Below are positions 18,275-27,087 of a stretch of 64,000 nucleotides of DNA, piece by piece (within the stretch, counting starts at the first letter, position 1; every line of letters begins with the position of its first letter). Where the stretch lies: positions 426,256-490,255 of the forward strand of contig NZ_JAQTUH010000001.1 in assembly GCF_028710345.1 (NCBI RefSeq), in the 5' to 3' direction. Below the pieces are notes generated by a model that saw only the letters and a list, made by a program, of their open reading frames with translations, did not search any database and had not been told where the DNA came from. The position numbers were made by a program, and so were the translations under genes. This DNA comes from Sulfuricurvum sp. GTDB taxonomy: Bacteria > Campylobacterota > Campylobacteria > Campylobacterales > Sulfurimonadaceae.

Positions 18275-19043
18275 CTGGAAACTCTCTATTTTGTACTTCA
18301 TTTTTATAAATGTTGACTGCCTCTTTGACAACGGTTGCACCATTCGTGTATTGTTTGACAAATTTCGGAACAAACGGCTCATAGAGACCGAGCATATCGG
18401 AGAATACGAGCACTTGACCGTCCACGCCGTTCCCCGCACCGATTCCGATTACAGGAATAGAGACACTTTGAGCTACACGTGTCGCAACGTCAGCAATGAC
18501 CCCTTCGATAACGATGATAAATGCTCCTGCTTGCTCGATAGCTTGTGCGTCGGCAATGAGGGAGAGGGCTTCTTCTTCGGATCTCCCTTTTACCTTATAC
18601 CCACCCTCAGCACGAACACTTTGGGGAAGTAACCCGATATGTCCGCACACCGCAAAGCCGTTGTCTACGAGATGTTTCACGAGGTGGGCTTTATCGGCTC
18701 CCCCTTCGATTTTGATGGCATCGGCAGGTGTTTCACGATAAACACGCAGTGCATTAGAGAGGGCTATGCCCTCATCGCTGTACGATCCAAAAGGCATATC
18801 GGTGATAACAAACGTCTCAGGAGCACCTTTGCATACCGCATTAGTGTGATAAATCATCTGATCCATCGTGGCACTGAGGGTATCCGCATTGCCTCCGAAA
18901 CTCATGTTGAGACTATCACCAACGAGTAGGATATCGGCACTTTCGCTTAATAATCGGGCGAAAAGGGCATCATACGCTGTTATCATAACAATAGGAAGAT
19001 TGTTTTTACGCTTTTTGAGAGCGCTAAGTGTTAGTTTTTTCAT
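18255..19043 (-). CDS. panB: 3-methyl-2-oxobutanoate hydroxymethyltransferase
   Basis: First committed step of pantothenate synthesis, adding a hydroxymethyl group from methylene-THF to 2-oxoisovalerate. 262 residues from ATG 19043, matching the family's usual length; a further upstream ATG at 19091 would add an atypical hydrophobic leader. Seen: MITAYDALFARL, ADILLVGDSLNM (metal ligand Asp), KIEGG, CGHIGLLPQSV and IPVIGIGAGNGVDGQVLV. First gene of the operon with the small lipoprotein and ruvB. Pantothenate also feeds the 4'-phosphopantetheine needed by the carrier proteins encoded later in the window. Confidence 0.95.
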   Translation of the reverse strand: MKKLTLSALKKRKNNLPIVMITAYDALFARLLSESADILLVGDSLNMSFGGNADTLSATMDQMIYHTNAVCKGAPETFVITDMPFGSYSDEGIALSNALRVYRETPADAIKIEGGADKAHLVKHLVDNGFAVCGHIGLLPQSVRAEGGYKVKGRSEEEALSLIADAQAIEQAGAFIIVIEGVIADVATRVAQSVSIPVIGIGAGNGVDGQVLVFSDMLGLYEPFVPKFVKQYTNGATVVKEAVNIYKNEVQNREFPDENFIY

Positions 19044-19159
19044 AGATAGAAGTTTACCCAAAAAAAGTATTACCCTCTTTGAATATGTCATTTTGTCATA
19101 TTTAGCTAAAGCATCTATTATACAAAAAGCGGTATAATCGTTTCAAATAGGAGAAAATC

Positions 19160-19560
19160 ATGGGTGTACGAACCGATTTGGAGAACAATTTCGATTTTGA
19201 AATTATCGATGAATTTTTAGATCATTTTGCCATGATGGTGGAGATTATGGAACCAATGATTATTGATCTTGGTATCCAAGATCGTGTTCATCGAAGTATT
19301 GAAGAGCTTTTCCGTATTTTTCATAATATTAAATCAGCTTCCGGATATTTACAAATTGAACCGATGACACGTCTCTCTTCATTTGTCGAAGATGCCTTAG
19401 AGCAACTAAGAACTCGCGATCGTATTGTTAATGAAGAGACGATTACGTGGCTTATCAGTGTTTCTGATATGTTCCAGCAATGGCAAGAAGATTTCAAAAT
19501 GGACAATGAACTCTCCAAAATCAATTTTTCCCTTTTAATTTTACCCGATATGGAGAAGGC

Positions 19561-19564
<4 letters not shown>
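19160..19564 (+). CDS. stand-alone Hpt-like phosphotransfer protein
   Basis: 134-residue all-helical protein. FRIFHNIKSASGYLQI (51-66) fits the Hpt consensus, with phospho-acceptor His55, Lys58 and Gly62. It carries no kinase or receiver domain, so it would shuttle phosphate between a hybrid kinase and a regulator, or act as a CheA-P1-like piece. Partner unknown. Its TGA overlaps the GTG start of trpA (GTGA at 19561-19564), so the two are translationally coupled even though their roles are unrelated. Confidence 0.7.
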
Positions 19565-20301
<737 letters not shown>

Positions 20302-20326
20302 ACGTCATTCCGTGTTATCGCACCAC

Positions 20327-20404
20327 TGTCATCCCGTGCTACGACACGGGATCCAATACTTTATAAATGCAAGAGATGGATCCCGTATCAAGTACGGGAT
20401 GACA
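20327..20404. repeat. nested-palindrome intergenic repeat (REP-like), copy A
   Basis: Two arms, 20327-20355 (tgtcatcccgtgc...gatcca) and 20377-20404, form an imperfect inverted repeat of 28-29 bp around a 21-bp centre. Each arm is itself a palindrome (ATCCCGTG/CACGGGAT and ATCCCGTA/TACGGGAT). A partial third copy (gtcattccgtg) starts at 20304. It lies between trpA and the tmRNA promoter. The layout is that of REP/BIME-type elements or small non-autonomous palindromic repeats; it may also end the trpA transcript. Confidence 0.75.
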
Positions 20405-20424
20405 AAATCTGTCTAAAAATCCGC

Positions 20425-20430
20425 TATAAT
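20425..20430 (+). promoter_or_regulatory. -10 element of the tmRNA promoter
   Basis: TATAAT at 20425-20430, about 26 bp before the mature 5' end of the tmRNA. The -35 match is poor: tgacaa-like sequence overlaps the end of the palindromic repeat. A weak -35 is common in this phylum. Confidence 0.55.
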
Positions 20431-20455
20431 TCCATCATAACTTCGGTTACCACGT

Positions 20456-20828
20456 GGGGGCGACATGGCTTCGACTGGATCAAGAAGGTTTAGGTTGCAT
20501 CGCCGGACTGAGCAGCTCCGTTATACGGCTCACACTTGCTTAAACGCAAACAACACTAATTACCGTCCTGCTTACGCTGTAGCGTAAGTTTAATTAAACT
20601 TTAGGACTGCGCTACCTTCCTATGCTATAACTGGAAGGGCTTGGCGTATAACCCCTGTGATAGCTATATTCTTGGAATGTCTCGGACTTGAATGAATTTA
20701 GAGAATTGGATGATGTAGCTTTGCACGTTGTGTGATAGTTATCTGAAAAACAAACAACGTTACTAAGCATGTAGACGCCTTTACTTCCTTGGTTTAGGAC
20801 TCCGGTTCAATCCCGGACGCCTCCACCA
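20456..20828 (+). ncRNA. ssrA: transfer-messenger RNA (tmRNA)
   Basis: One-piece tmRNA that rescues stalled ribosomes and tags the incomplete protein. The 5' GGGGGCG (20456-20462) pairs with 3' CGCCTCC, followed by an encoded ACCA end (20825-20828). The T-arm reads ggttcaatcc near the 3' end. The tag ORF runs from GCA 20546 to stop TAA 20585-20587 and encodes ANNTNYRPAYAVA, a tag of the Campylobacterota type ending in the hydrophobic degron AYAVA. The 3' end is a classic integration site, and a partial copy of it occurs at 22453-22467. Confidence 0.96.
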
Positions 20829-20829
20829 T
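20815..20829 (+). other. att-like direct repeat, tmRNA copy
   Basis: GGACGCCTCCACCAT at the tmRNA 3' end. The same 15 bases recur at 22453-22467 in the same orientation, with the islet between. This is the expected footprint of a tyrosine-integrase element that used ssrA. No integrase gene remains in the window. Confidence 0.6.
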
Positions 20830-20889
20830 CACTTCACATACAATCCATGATATAATTTTCCAATCAACTTTCCTGAAAACGAGGACAAT

Positions 20890-21099
20890 ATGTTAGCCTA
20901 TCATCTTGAATTACAAGACGAATCCATAGCAGATAAAGTGATTGCATTTCTCAAATCACTTCCAGAAAATACTGTAAAACTCTCAAAAGAAGAGTATGAG
21001 GAAGAACTCGAATCAATGATCGACGAAGGATTCAATTCGCCCCTTATAGGGACGCATGAAGAGGTATTTGCCAAATTGGGCACAAAATATGCCTCATAA
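20890..21099 (+). CDS. antitoxin of a type II toxin-antitoxin pair
   Basis: 69-residue acidic protein, with GAGGA just before ATG 20890. Sequence such as LSKEEYEEELESMIDEGFNS and the C-terminal THEEVFAKLG is typical of small antitoxins paired with ParE/RelE toxins, where the C-terminus wraps the toxin. It overlaps the toxin gene by 11 bp. No DNA-binding domain is recognisable, so autoregulation is uncertain. First gene after the tmRNA, inside the islet bounded by the att-like repeats. Confidence 0.75.
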   Translation: MLAYHLELQDESIADKVIAFLKSLPENTVKLSKEEYEEELESMIDEGFNSPLIGTHEEVFAKLGTKYAS

Positions 21100-21397
21100 G
21101 ATCGTCTATCTCGAACACGCTTACACTGATCTTGAAATCATTTTAGATCATATTGCAGAAGATTCTCCCTCTCGTGCCATCGAATACCTCGAATTTCTCA
21201 AAAACGGCATTTTGAAATTAGCCGATTTTCCACACTTGGGTGTTATGTGCAAACGTAAACATATCCGCAGAGAATGCCGTGTTCTGATTATCGAGAACTA
21301 TTTGGTATTCTATAAAATCGATGAAATATTACCAACCGTCATTATCGGCAGGGTTTTACATCGCACTATCAACTACAAAACAAAAAAGCTTTTTTAA
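21089..21397 (+). CDS. ParE/RelE-superfamily toxin
   Basis: 102 residues from ATG 21089; a start at 21056 is open but lies deep in the antitoxin gene. Seen: IVYLEHAYTDLEIILDHIAEDSP, FLKNGILKLADFPHLGVMCKR, and C-terminal RRECRVLIIENYLVFYKI and IIGRVLHRTINY. These are the strands and helices of ParE/RelE toxins (basic, with the VLIIENYLVFYKI core and a terminal Arg/His-rich strand). Whether it cuts mRNA or poisons gyrase cannot be told. Paired with the upstream antitoxin. Confidence 0.85.
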   Translation: MPHKIVYLEHAYTDLEIILDHIAEDSPSRAIEYLEFLKNGILKLADFPHLGVMCKRKHIRRECRVLIIENYLVFYKIDEILPTVIIGRVLHRTINYKTKKLF

Positions 21398-21426
21398 AAT
21401 TTTTAATCAGAATGAGTGGTGTAGAG

Positions 21427-21460
21427 AAGGGGAATAAGTAGCCTGTCCCCTTTTCCTTTT
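21427..21460. terminator. probable terminator between the toxin gene and the HEPN-like gene
   Basis: AAGGGGA (21427-21433) pairs with TCCCCTT (about 21446-21452) around a 12-nt loop, followed by ttccttttctt. It lies between two convergent genes and could act on both strands. Confidence 0.5.
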
Positions 21461-21474
21461 CTTAACCTATGTTT

Positions 21475-22191
21475 TTATTTTAACCAATTAGCTTGATCTA
21501 TATAAGAAGATCCGCATTTTTTACAAGCATTTCCTAATTCAAATAAATATTTTTCAGTTAATTTAAAATATATTTTAATCTCATCATCTTTTATTTTAAT
21601 GACTTTAGATTCATGAATAATCATATTGCGATTATCTAAAATATCTAGTTGAATAGAATCAATAATAGTTTTATCAATTTGATATTCAGTCATTTTTAAA
21701 ATTCTTTCATTGATTTTTTTCAATGAGCCATTAACAATATTTTTTTTAGCCTTATTTATAAGTTGTTCAATTATTTCATCTTTAGATTCTGCATCGAAAA
21801 TTAAATTTAAGATATTAAAATCTTTATTATCATTATTAGAAAAGAGATAATCATATATCAATTTATTATTATAATTAAATAAACTTTGAAAAAATTCTGA
21901 ATGCATAGTTTCTATATATGTTGCTAATATAACAACCAATTGATTCGAATAATTTTCTAAAGCATGATCGATTTCATCAGAAATCATTTTTTGAAAGTCT
22001 TCTTTATGAGGGGATTCTTCCATTTTTAATTCAATTAGTTCATCGGTGTCATTTGAACTACTATAAATAACTTTTTGATTCGTATATGAATGAAAAGTAT
22101 GTTTATCATTAGCAAATTCCAATAATGTAAAATAGGAGTGAGACGTAGTCATTAACTTCATAACCCATTTTCCAATGTCAAAACTGCCCAT
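21475..22191 (-). CDS. AT-rich HEPN-like protein of unknown function
   Basis: 238 residues with AAGG nine bases before the ATG. The base composition is far more AT-rich than that of neighbouring genes, a sign of recent acquisition. The middle is helical (DFQKMISDEIDHALENY, VVILATYIETMHSEFFQSLF). Residues 180-220 hold LDNRNMIIHES, an Arg188-x4-His193 pattern like the RNase motif of HEPN domains, followed by a long helix. A C-terminal CKKCGSSY could bind metal. I infer a HEPN-type RNA-targeting or defence protein; no database match was made. Confidence 0.55.
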   Translation of the reverse strand: MGSFDIGKWVMKLMTTSHSYFTLLEFANDKHTFHSYTNQKVIYSSSNDTDELIELKMEESPHKEDFQKMISDEIDHALENYSNQLVVILATYIETMHSEFFQSLFNYNNKLIYDYLFSNNDNKDFNILNLIFDAESKDEIIEQLINKAKKNIVNGSLKKINERILKMTEYQIDKTIIDSIQLDILDNRNMIIHESKVIKIKDDEIKIYFKLTEKYLFELGNACKKCGSSYIDQANWLK

Positions 22192-22319
22192 AATATTAAC
22201 CTTCTATATTTTATAATGGATATTGTAACAAGATCAAATAAAAAGAATTAGAATTATGGAATCTGAAGTAATATGGGTGTGCCCAAACTGTGTCAAAGTA
22301 AGGCACTTCTTGACGACTA

Positions 22320-22419
22320 TTTCCTCGCTCCCAAACTCCTGTTTGGGAGTGTATAGCCTTTGGTTTCTAAGTATTTACACACTTATTCATTCCCAACGAG
22401 GACGTTGGGAACGAGGAAA
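22320..22419. repeat. nested-palindrome intergenic repeat, copy B (different family)
   Basis: 32-bp arms at 22320-22351 (tttcctcgctcccaaactcc...) and 22388-22419 form an imperfect inverted repeat around a 36-bp centre. Each arm carries its own palindrome (TCCCAAA/TTTGGGA and TTCCCAAC/GTTGGGAA). The sequence differs from repeat A, but the design is the same. It lies just inside the distal att-like repeat. Confidence 0.7.
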
Positions 22420-22452
22420 GAGATAAGTATTATGTAGCCTTTATCTGATAGA

Positions 22453-22467
22453 GGACGCCTCCACCAT
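22453..22467 (+). other. att-like direct repeat, distal copy of the tmRNA 3' end
   Basis: GGACGCCTCCACCAT, identical to 20815-20829. The 30 bases before it (taagtattatgtagccttta) also loosely resemble the tmRNA 3' region (taagcatgtagacgccttta), suggesting a decayed copy of the gene end. No cloverleaf or T-arm is present, so it is not a functional RNA. Confidence 0.6.
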
Positions 22468-22473
22468 ATCACT

Positions 22474-23964
22474 TTATTCTGTTTTGATCCCTTTTTTCTT
22501 TAGAATCGCCCATTGTCCTTCATCATAACCGTAAATATCGTTATAAAGGGTCACTCTGCCGTTCGTCTCTGCATGAATCGTCATGTAACGTAAAAGTATC
22601 GGGAGCTTTTTGGGGAGTTGAACGGAGATGTCGGCTTCTTGCAGGGTGTTTGGATTTTTATCCTCAAGATTTTCCCTCTTCTCCATCAGATAGTCGTAGA
22701 GTTTTTGCGGAGAGCTGAGGCGGATACATCCTGAACTGAGGGCGCGGTCGGTTTTTTTAAATAAAGCAGGGGTGTTGGTACCGTGGAGATAGACAAAATG
22801 GGTATTCGGGAAAAGAAATTTGATTTTTCCTAGAGGGTTCGTCTCTCCGGCATCGGTTTTAAAGATATAGGGGATATTTTTTTTCCCGCTGTGGAGACTC
22901 CAATCGATTTGGGTGGGGTCAATCTCATTGAGTTCGCCGCCTGAGTGTTCATAGACTCGTATGTCGTGATTTTGGAGAAATGCGGAGATATTTTTGCTCT
23001 CTAGGATATCTTTATGGATGATGGTTTGCGGTGCTGTCCATGAGGGATTGAGCATTGCATGAGATACTTTGCTATAGAGGATGGGGGTGGGGCGTGAGTC
23101 TCTTCCGACGATGGTTTTCATCTCTAAGAGTTCATAGCCGTGATCGATTACTCTGAGGGTAAATGAGGGGATATTGATATCGATGTAGTTGCTGTTTTTG
23201 TCGATTCCGCGCGGTAGCCATCGAAATCGATCAAGATTGATAAGCAATTTTTGGATGATTTTTTGGGTGGAGGCGGTAGGTTTGCCAGACTCTGCGATAG
23301 TGCGATAGGTATGGAGTGCATCTCGAAGCTTGCGGTACTCTTCGTAATCGGGTGAGAGGGCTGAGAGGGAACGGGAGATGCGGTGAAGTTTCAAATACTC
23401 GGCAAGATATTCAGGATATACGATCGGTTCAAATGCCGGACGATCCCATGCAAATTTTTCATTTTTCCCTTTTTTGTATTCATGCAGTTCATCCCATTGG
23501 CAAAGACCTTCATGGAGATCTTTTGCTAAGGAGATATAGGCATCACTCAGGAGTAGATCGAGCCAAAAGAGAGGAGATTCAGCACTGTTTGATGTAGTAG
23601 AAGGGGTGCTTTTTAGCGTCTCAAGAATTTCTTGAATTTCACGGAGGTGATAGCGTTGGGGGTTTAACCCTTCATCATAAGAGCGTTCGATAGCGGTGAT
23701 GAGTTCAACAGCATCGGGTGTCAAGGTCGCATTGTGATCCAACCATGCTATGAGTTCAGAACTTTCACATCGCTGGTTGTAAAAACGTGCCGTTTCAATA
23801 GGGTAACTCAGACGATCGAATCGGGGAGATTTTTTGTATTCGATTAATTGCTCACACGAAGGGAGAATTATTTCATCACCCTTTGCCATAGTAAAAAAGG
23901 GAAAAGTAATAAAAAAGAGGAATACAAAGAGAGGGGATGTTTTCATCAGGGTTATTTCTCTCAT
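22474..23964 (-). CDS. L,D-transpeptidase, YcbB/LdtD-like
   Basis: 496-residue envelope enzyme that forms 3-3 cross-links in, or otherwise acts on, peptidoglycan. An N-terminal signal (FVFLFFITFPFFTMAKG) is followed by a long domain of the YcbB type (helical, with DLHEGLCQWDELHEYKK). The YkuD catalytic block is at about 394-417: HGTNTPALFKKTDRALSSGC, with His394 and nucleophile Cys413, then IRLSSPQ. An ATG six codons in (23946) is an equally good start. Chromosomal side of the att-like repeat; not part of the islet. Confidence 0.88.
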   Translation of the reverse strand: MREITLMKTSPLFVFLFFITFPFFTMAKGDEIILPSCEQLIEYKKSPRFDRLSYPIETARFYNQRCESSELIAWLDHNATLTPDAVELITAIERSYDEGLNPQRYHLREIQEILETLKSTPSTTSNSAESPLFWLDLLLSDAYISLAKDLHEGLCQWDELHEYKKGKNEKFAWDRPAFEPIVYPEYLAEYLKLHRISRSLSALSPDYEEYRKLRDALHTYRTIAESGKPTASTQKIIQKLLINLDRFRWLPRGIDKNSNYIDINIPSFTLRVIDHGYELLEMKTIVGRDSRPTPILYSKVSHAMLNPSWTAPQTIIHKDILESKNISAFLQNHDIRVYEHSGGELNEIDPTQIDWSLHSGKKNIPYIFKTDAGETNPLGKIKFLFPNTHFVYLHGTNTPALFKKTDRALSSGCIRLSSPQKLYDYLMEKRENLEDKNPNTLQEADISVQLPKKLPILLRYMTIHAETNGRVTLYNDIYGYDEGQWAILKKKGIKTE

Positions 23965-24068
23965 TTTGGTGGAGAAACTATAGCATAATATTTTTCAGAT
24001 GATATTTTAAATTGGGTAGAATATGATTTCACATTGAATCTACATTTGTAAAAGGGAAAAAGAGAGAT

Positions 24069-24866
24069 ATGAAATCGTTGTTTTTATCCATATTAGCCAT
24101 GGTGTTTTTAAGCGGGTGTGTCCCCGAACCTACTCCCCCACAACCTCAAAAAGCATGTATGAGTGCTGGACAACTTAATGGGTATGGGTATGACCATCTC
24201 GAAAAAGTTGCCAAATTATTGCGGGAAGACAAAAAAAATATTGAGTCGTTTGAGATATTTATCACGGTCATGAAAGGGACGGTCGATAATTATTCGGACA
24301 TGATTAAATCGAGTCTCTATATCAGTAATGTGGTGAGATTTTTGCCGATCCCTTATGCGGGAGAGGTTTCAAATACTACAAAACTGATCTCTAAAACGGT
24401 GTTGAATCTCGGTGGTGCGGCAAGTACACTTAACCGATACAAAAACAGTTCTGAGACGTTTCTCGCTGGTTTCGATAAACTAAACCGCTCTACTGCCAAA
24501 GCATCGGATATATCAAAGTTGGCAGTGTACGCGGATACAAAATTACTCAGCGATGCGAAAGATCTCGAAAATTCGCTTAATGAAATATCCTCTTCTACTG
24601 CGGCAATGGCGGCAACGACACAAAGTATCGCCGATGCGTTGGATACGACGGGAAATTATGTGAATCAAGCAAAAAGTTTTGTGGGATTAGCTCAGCCAAA
24701 CGGTGATGACAAGTCAAAAGTAGTCCAAAACCGCAACTCTATTAATGCTCGTATGATACAGTTGAATCAAAAAATAGCAGCCTTGGAAAAAAGTGGAGAA
24801 TCACACCGTTACAATATTGCTAAAGCACGTGTTTATTCAGAGCTTGCAGTACAGCTAGAACAGTAA
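24069..24866 (+). CDS. putative lipoprotein, helical, unknown function
   Basis: 265 residues with lipoprotein signal MKSLFLSILAMVFLSGC (lipobox LSGC, acylation at Cys17). The mature part is mostly helical and rich in Ser, Ala and Asn (SSSTAAMAATTQSIADAL), with a C-terminal coiled-coil-like stretch (ARMIQLNQKIAALEKSGE). A GGGAAAAAGAGA stretch precedes the start. No recognised domain. It stands alone between divergent LdtD-like and convergent cyclase genes, with a terminator after it. Confidence 0.75.
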   Translation: MKSLFLSILAMVFLSGCVPEPTPPQPQKACMSAGQLNGYGYDHLEKVAKLLREDKKNIESFEIFITVMKGTVDNYSDMIKSSLYISNVVRFLPIPYAGEVSNTTKLISKTVLNLGGAASTLNRYKNSSETFLAGFDKLNRSTAKASDISKLAVYADTKLLSDAKDLENSLNEISSSTAAMAATTQSIADALDTTGNYVNQAKSFVGLAQPNGDDKSKVVQNRNSINARMIQLNQKIAALEKSGESHRYNIAKARVYSELAVQLEQ

Positions 24867-24885
24867 ATATATAGCTCAATAATCT

Positions 24886-24915
24886 CCCGCATCCGAAAGA
24901 TGCGGGTAGCTTTAG
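24886..24915. terminator. bidirectional intrinsic terminator
   Basis: CCCGCATC (24886-24893), loop CGAAA, GATGCGGG (24899-24906): a perfect 8-bp GC-rich stem between the convergent lipoprotein and cyclase genes, with T-rich sequence after it on the plus strand. Confidence 0.75.
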
Positions 24916-24936
24916 TGTACTATCAGTAAATTTTTT

Positions 24937-27087
24937 TTATTTTTCGTGGAATTCGTAAATTCCATCAAAAGTTTCAAGATGCATACCCTCTAAATGGATA
25001 CATCGCTCTTTATAGAGGGTATATAATGGATGGGGAGTATCTGCTTCGAGTGTTGCAAAAAGCTCCATAGCCCTCATAAATGCTCCGCGCTGATACTCTT
25101 CGAGCGCTTGATGAAAGTGTTCTAATTCGGTAGCAACGGATGGTTCTGCTTCCCCTTCCCCTAATACTTCATAAATCCGAATAGGTTCCGTTTTCCCTTT
25201 TACACGGACACGATCAAGCTCACGGATAATATAGCTCTCTTTGAGATTATGATAGGTGTTTTCAGAGATGATGAGACGGACATGATAATATTTGCACAAC
25301 CCTTCCAGTCGTGAAGCGAGGTTGACTGGATCGCCGATAATCGTATAATCCGATCGCCCCTCAGAACCGATATCCCCTACTGTAACGGCACCTGTGTTTA
25401 GCCCAATACCAAAATCAAGATGCACACCAAATTCTGCATAAAGCTTTTGTGAGAGGGCTTCGCGCATTTGCAGTTGTTTAAGGGCGGACTTAACACCCAT
25501 GTCTGCGTGATTTTCGACATGATTAGGGGCATTCCAGTATGCCATGATGGCATCGCCGATAAATTTGTCGATAGTTCCGAAAGTTTGAATGATCGGCTCA
25601 ACCATCACTGTCATGTATTGATTCAAAAAGGAGACCAGTGTCTCTGGTGAGCCCAGTGTTTCGGAGATGAGGGTAAAAGAGCGGATATCGGAGAAGAATA
25701 TGGTAACGTCAACTTGTCTCGTTTGCAAAGCAGAACCGCTTTCGTAATTCATTAAATCTTCCATAACCTGTTCGGAGACTTTTTGGGCAAATTTTTTCTT
25801 TACACGTTCTTTTTGGCGTTGTTCAAAAAAGTAGTTCATCCCTAAAACGGCAACAATAGAGATTCCGAGTGTGAGGAGCGTGAAGAAGAGATTGAGGATG
25901 ATGTGGTAGGTAAACAAAAGGGTATAGTTGAGATAGATTACCCCTGTTAATAACCCTATAAATCCTCCAAGTAGTAAAAAAGGGCGTAATAGAGATAACC
26001 CTAAAATAGTGATAGCGCAAAGGGCTAGAATCATCCCGATTTCTGCTAGCTCGATCCACTCAGGGCGTAATAGCATATCGTGTTGGATAAGATTATCAAT
26101 CAGTGTCGCATGGATTTCAATACCTGGGATAATGTTATCAAAAGGGTTGGAACGCAAATCCATCAATCCATACGCGGAAGTTCCGACGAGGATGTATTTT
26201 CCTTTGACTTGGGCAGGATCAAAAGTATTGTTGACGATATCGCTTGCACTGAGGTAGTGAAATGTTTTGGCGGGACCTCGATGGTTGAGATACATTCGAC
26301 CGTTGCGATCGGTTGGAATCTCGATCTCTCCTGCAAAAATAGAGGATACCCCAGTGGGTGAGTAATTAATCGTCACTTTTTTGGCGTTGTTGGCGATGCG
26401 AAACATCTCAAAAGCGAGTGAGGGGTAGATACTCTCATTGTAACGCATAATAAGAGGAACACTGCGTATATTCCCCGAAGCATCGGGTACGTTGTTAATA
26501 AACCCGCTCGAATAAGCACTTTTTTGGATGGACTCTAAGTTGGTTAGTATCCCAAACGGTTGGAGCAGATAGTGTGTATCGGGTAGGTTTTTCTCGATAA
26601 AAATAGCGGGAATATCGGGGGTGATGAGAGAATTGGAATGAAATTTTTGATCGAATTTAAAGACATATCCTAAAATCGTGGGGGTATTGCTAACGGTTTT
26701 GGCGAGTTGCAAATCATAATTTGGTACGTTTTCAGAGAGATGAAATTGTTGAGCAAAATGGTGGGGTGAGCTTTTGTCCGATTCGGAGAAGACGATATCC
26801 AATCCTATGATTCCGGCTTCCGCATTCGTTAGGTTTTGCAACATCCGTGAAATAACATTTCGCTCCCACGGCCATTGCCCTAGACTTTCGAGACTTTTTT
26901 CATCGATATCGACAATAACGATATCCTCACTAGCAGGGGTGACTCCCCGTGCAATAAATAAAAAATCGCGAAGCTTATCATCGATATTTTGATAGGTCGC
27001 CGGTAAAAAAAGATAGCCATACAATATCGTTGCACTAATCAATACAAAAAGTATAAACCGTGTCAGACGATAAGTAATAAAATGCAT
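24937..27087 (-). CDS. CHASE2-domain class III adenylate/guanylate cyclase
   Basis: 716 residues. One N-terminal transmembrane helix (about 9-29), an extracytoplasmic CHASE2 sensor domain (about 40-330, with IVIVDIDEKSLESLGQWPW and GKYILVGTSAYGL), three more helices (about 345-420), then a class III cyclase domain (about 460-640) with metal-binding FFSDIRSF and GDAIMAYWNAP. The C-terminal tail looks TPR-like. It would make cAMP (or cGMP) in response to an envelope signal. The FecR gene upstream overlaps by TAATG, and a cyclic-nucleotide phosphodiesterase is in the same operon. Confidence 0.9.
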   Translation of the reverse strand: MHFITYRLTRFILFVLISATILYGYLFLPATYQNIDDKLRDFLFIARGVTPASEDIVIVDIDEKSLESLGQWPWERNVISRMLQNLTNAEAGIIGLDIVFSESDKSSPHHFAQQFHLSENVPNYDLQLAKTVSNTPTILGYVFKFDQKFHSNSLITPDIPAIFIEKNLPDTHYLLQPFGILTNLESIQKSAYSSGFINNVPDASGNIRSVPLIMRYNESIYPSLAFEMFRIANNAKKVTINYSPTGVSSIFAGEIEIPTDRNGRMYLNHRGPAKTFHYLSASDIVNNTFDPAQVKGKYILVGTSAYGLMDLRSNPFDNIIPGIEIHATLIDNLIQHDMLLRPEWIELAEIGMILALCAITILGLSLLRPFLLLGGFIGLLTGVIYLNYTLLFTYHIILNLFFTLLTLGISIVAVLGMNYFFEQRQKERVKKKFAQKVSEQVMEDLMNYESGSALQTRQVDVTIFFSDIRSFTLISETLGSPETLVSFLNQYMTVMVEPIIQTFGTIDKFIGDAIMAYWNAPNHVENHADMGVKSALKQLQMREALSQKLYAEFGVHLDFGIGLNTGAVTVGDIGSEGRSDYTIIGDPVNLASRLEGLCKYYHVRLIISENTYHNLKESYIIRELDRVRVKGKTEPIRIYEVLGEGEAEPSVATELEHFHQALEEYQRGAFMRAMELFATLEADTPHPLYTLYKERCIHLEGMHLETFDGIYEFHEK

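Noticed and set aside
20327..22419. CRISPR array
   Set aside because: The repeats are inverted palindromes of two different sequences with one copy each. There are no regular direct repeats and spacers and no cas genes.
22453..22467. A second tmRNA or tRNA gene
   Set aside because: Only 15 bases match the tmRNA 3' end. No acceptor partner, T-arm or tag frame is present.
20829..22467. A complete mobile island
   Set aside because: No integrase, excisionase or transposase gene is present, so at most it is a remnant or a passenger.
24069..24866. Chemoreceptor-like or pilus role for the helical lipoprotein
   Set aside because: Helical Ser/Ala-rich sequence alone does not show a family; no receptor tip motif is present.
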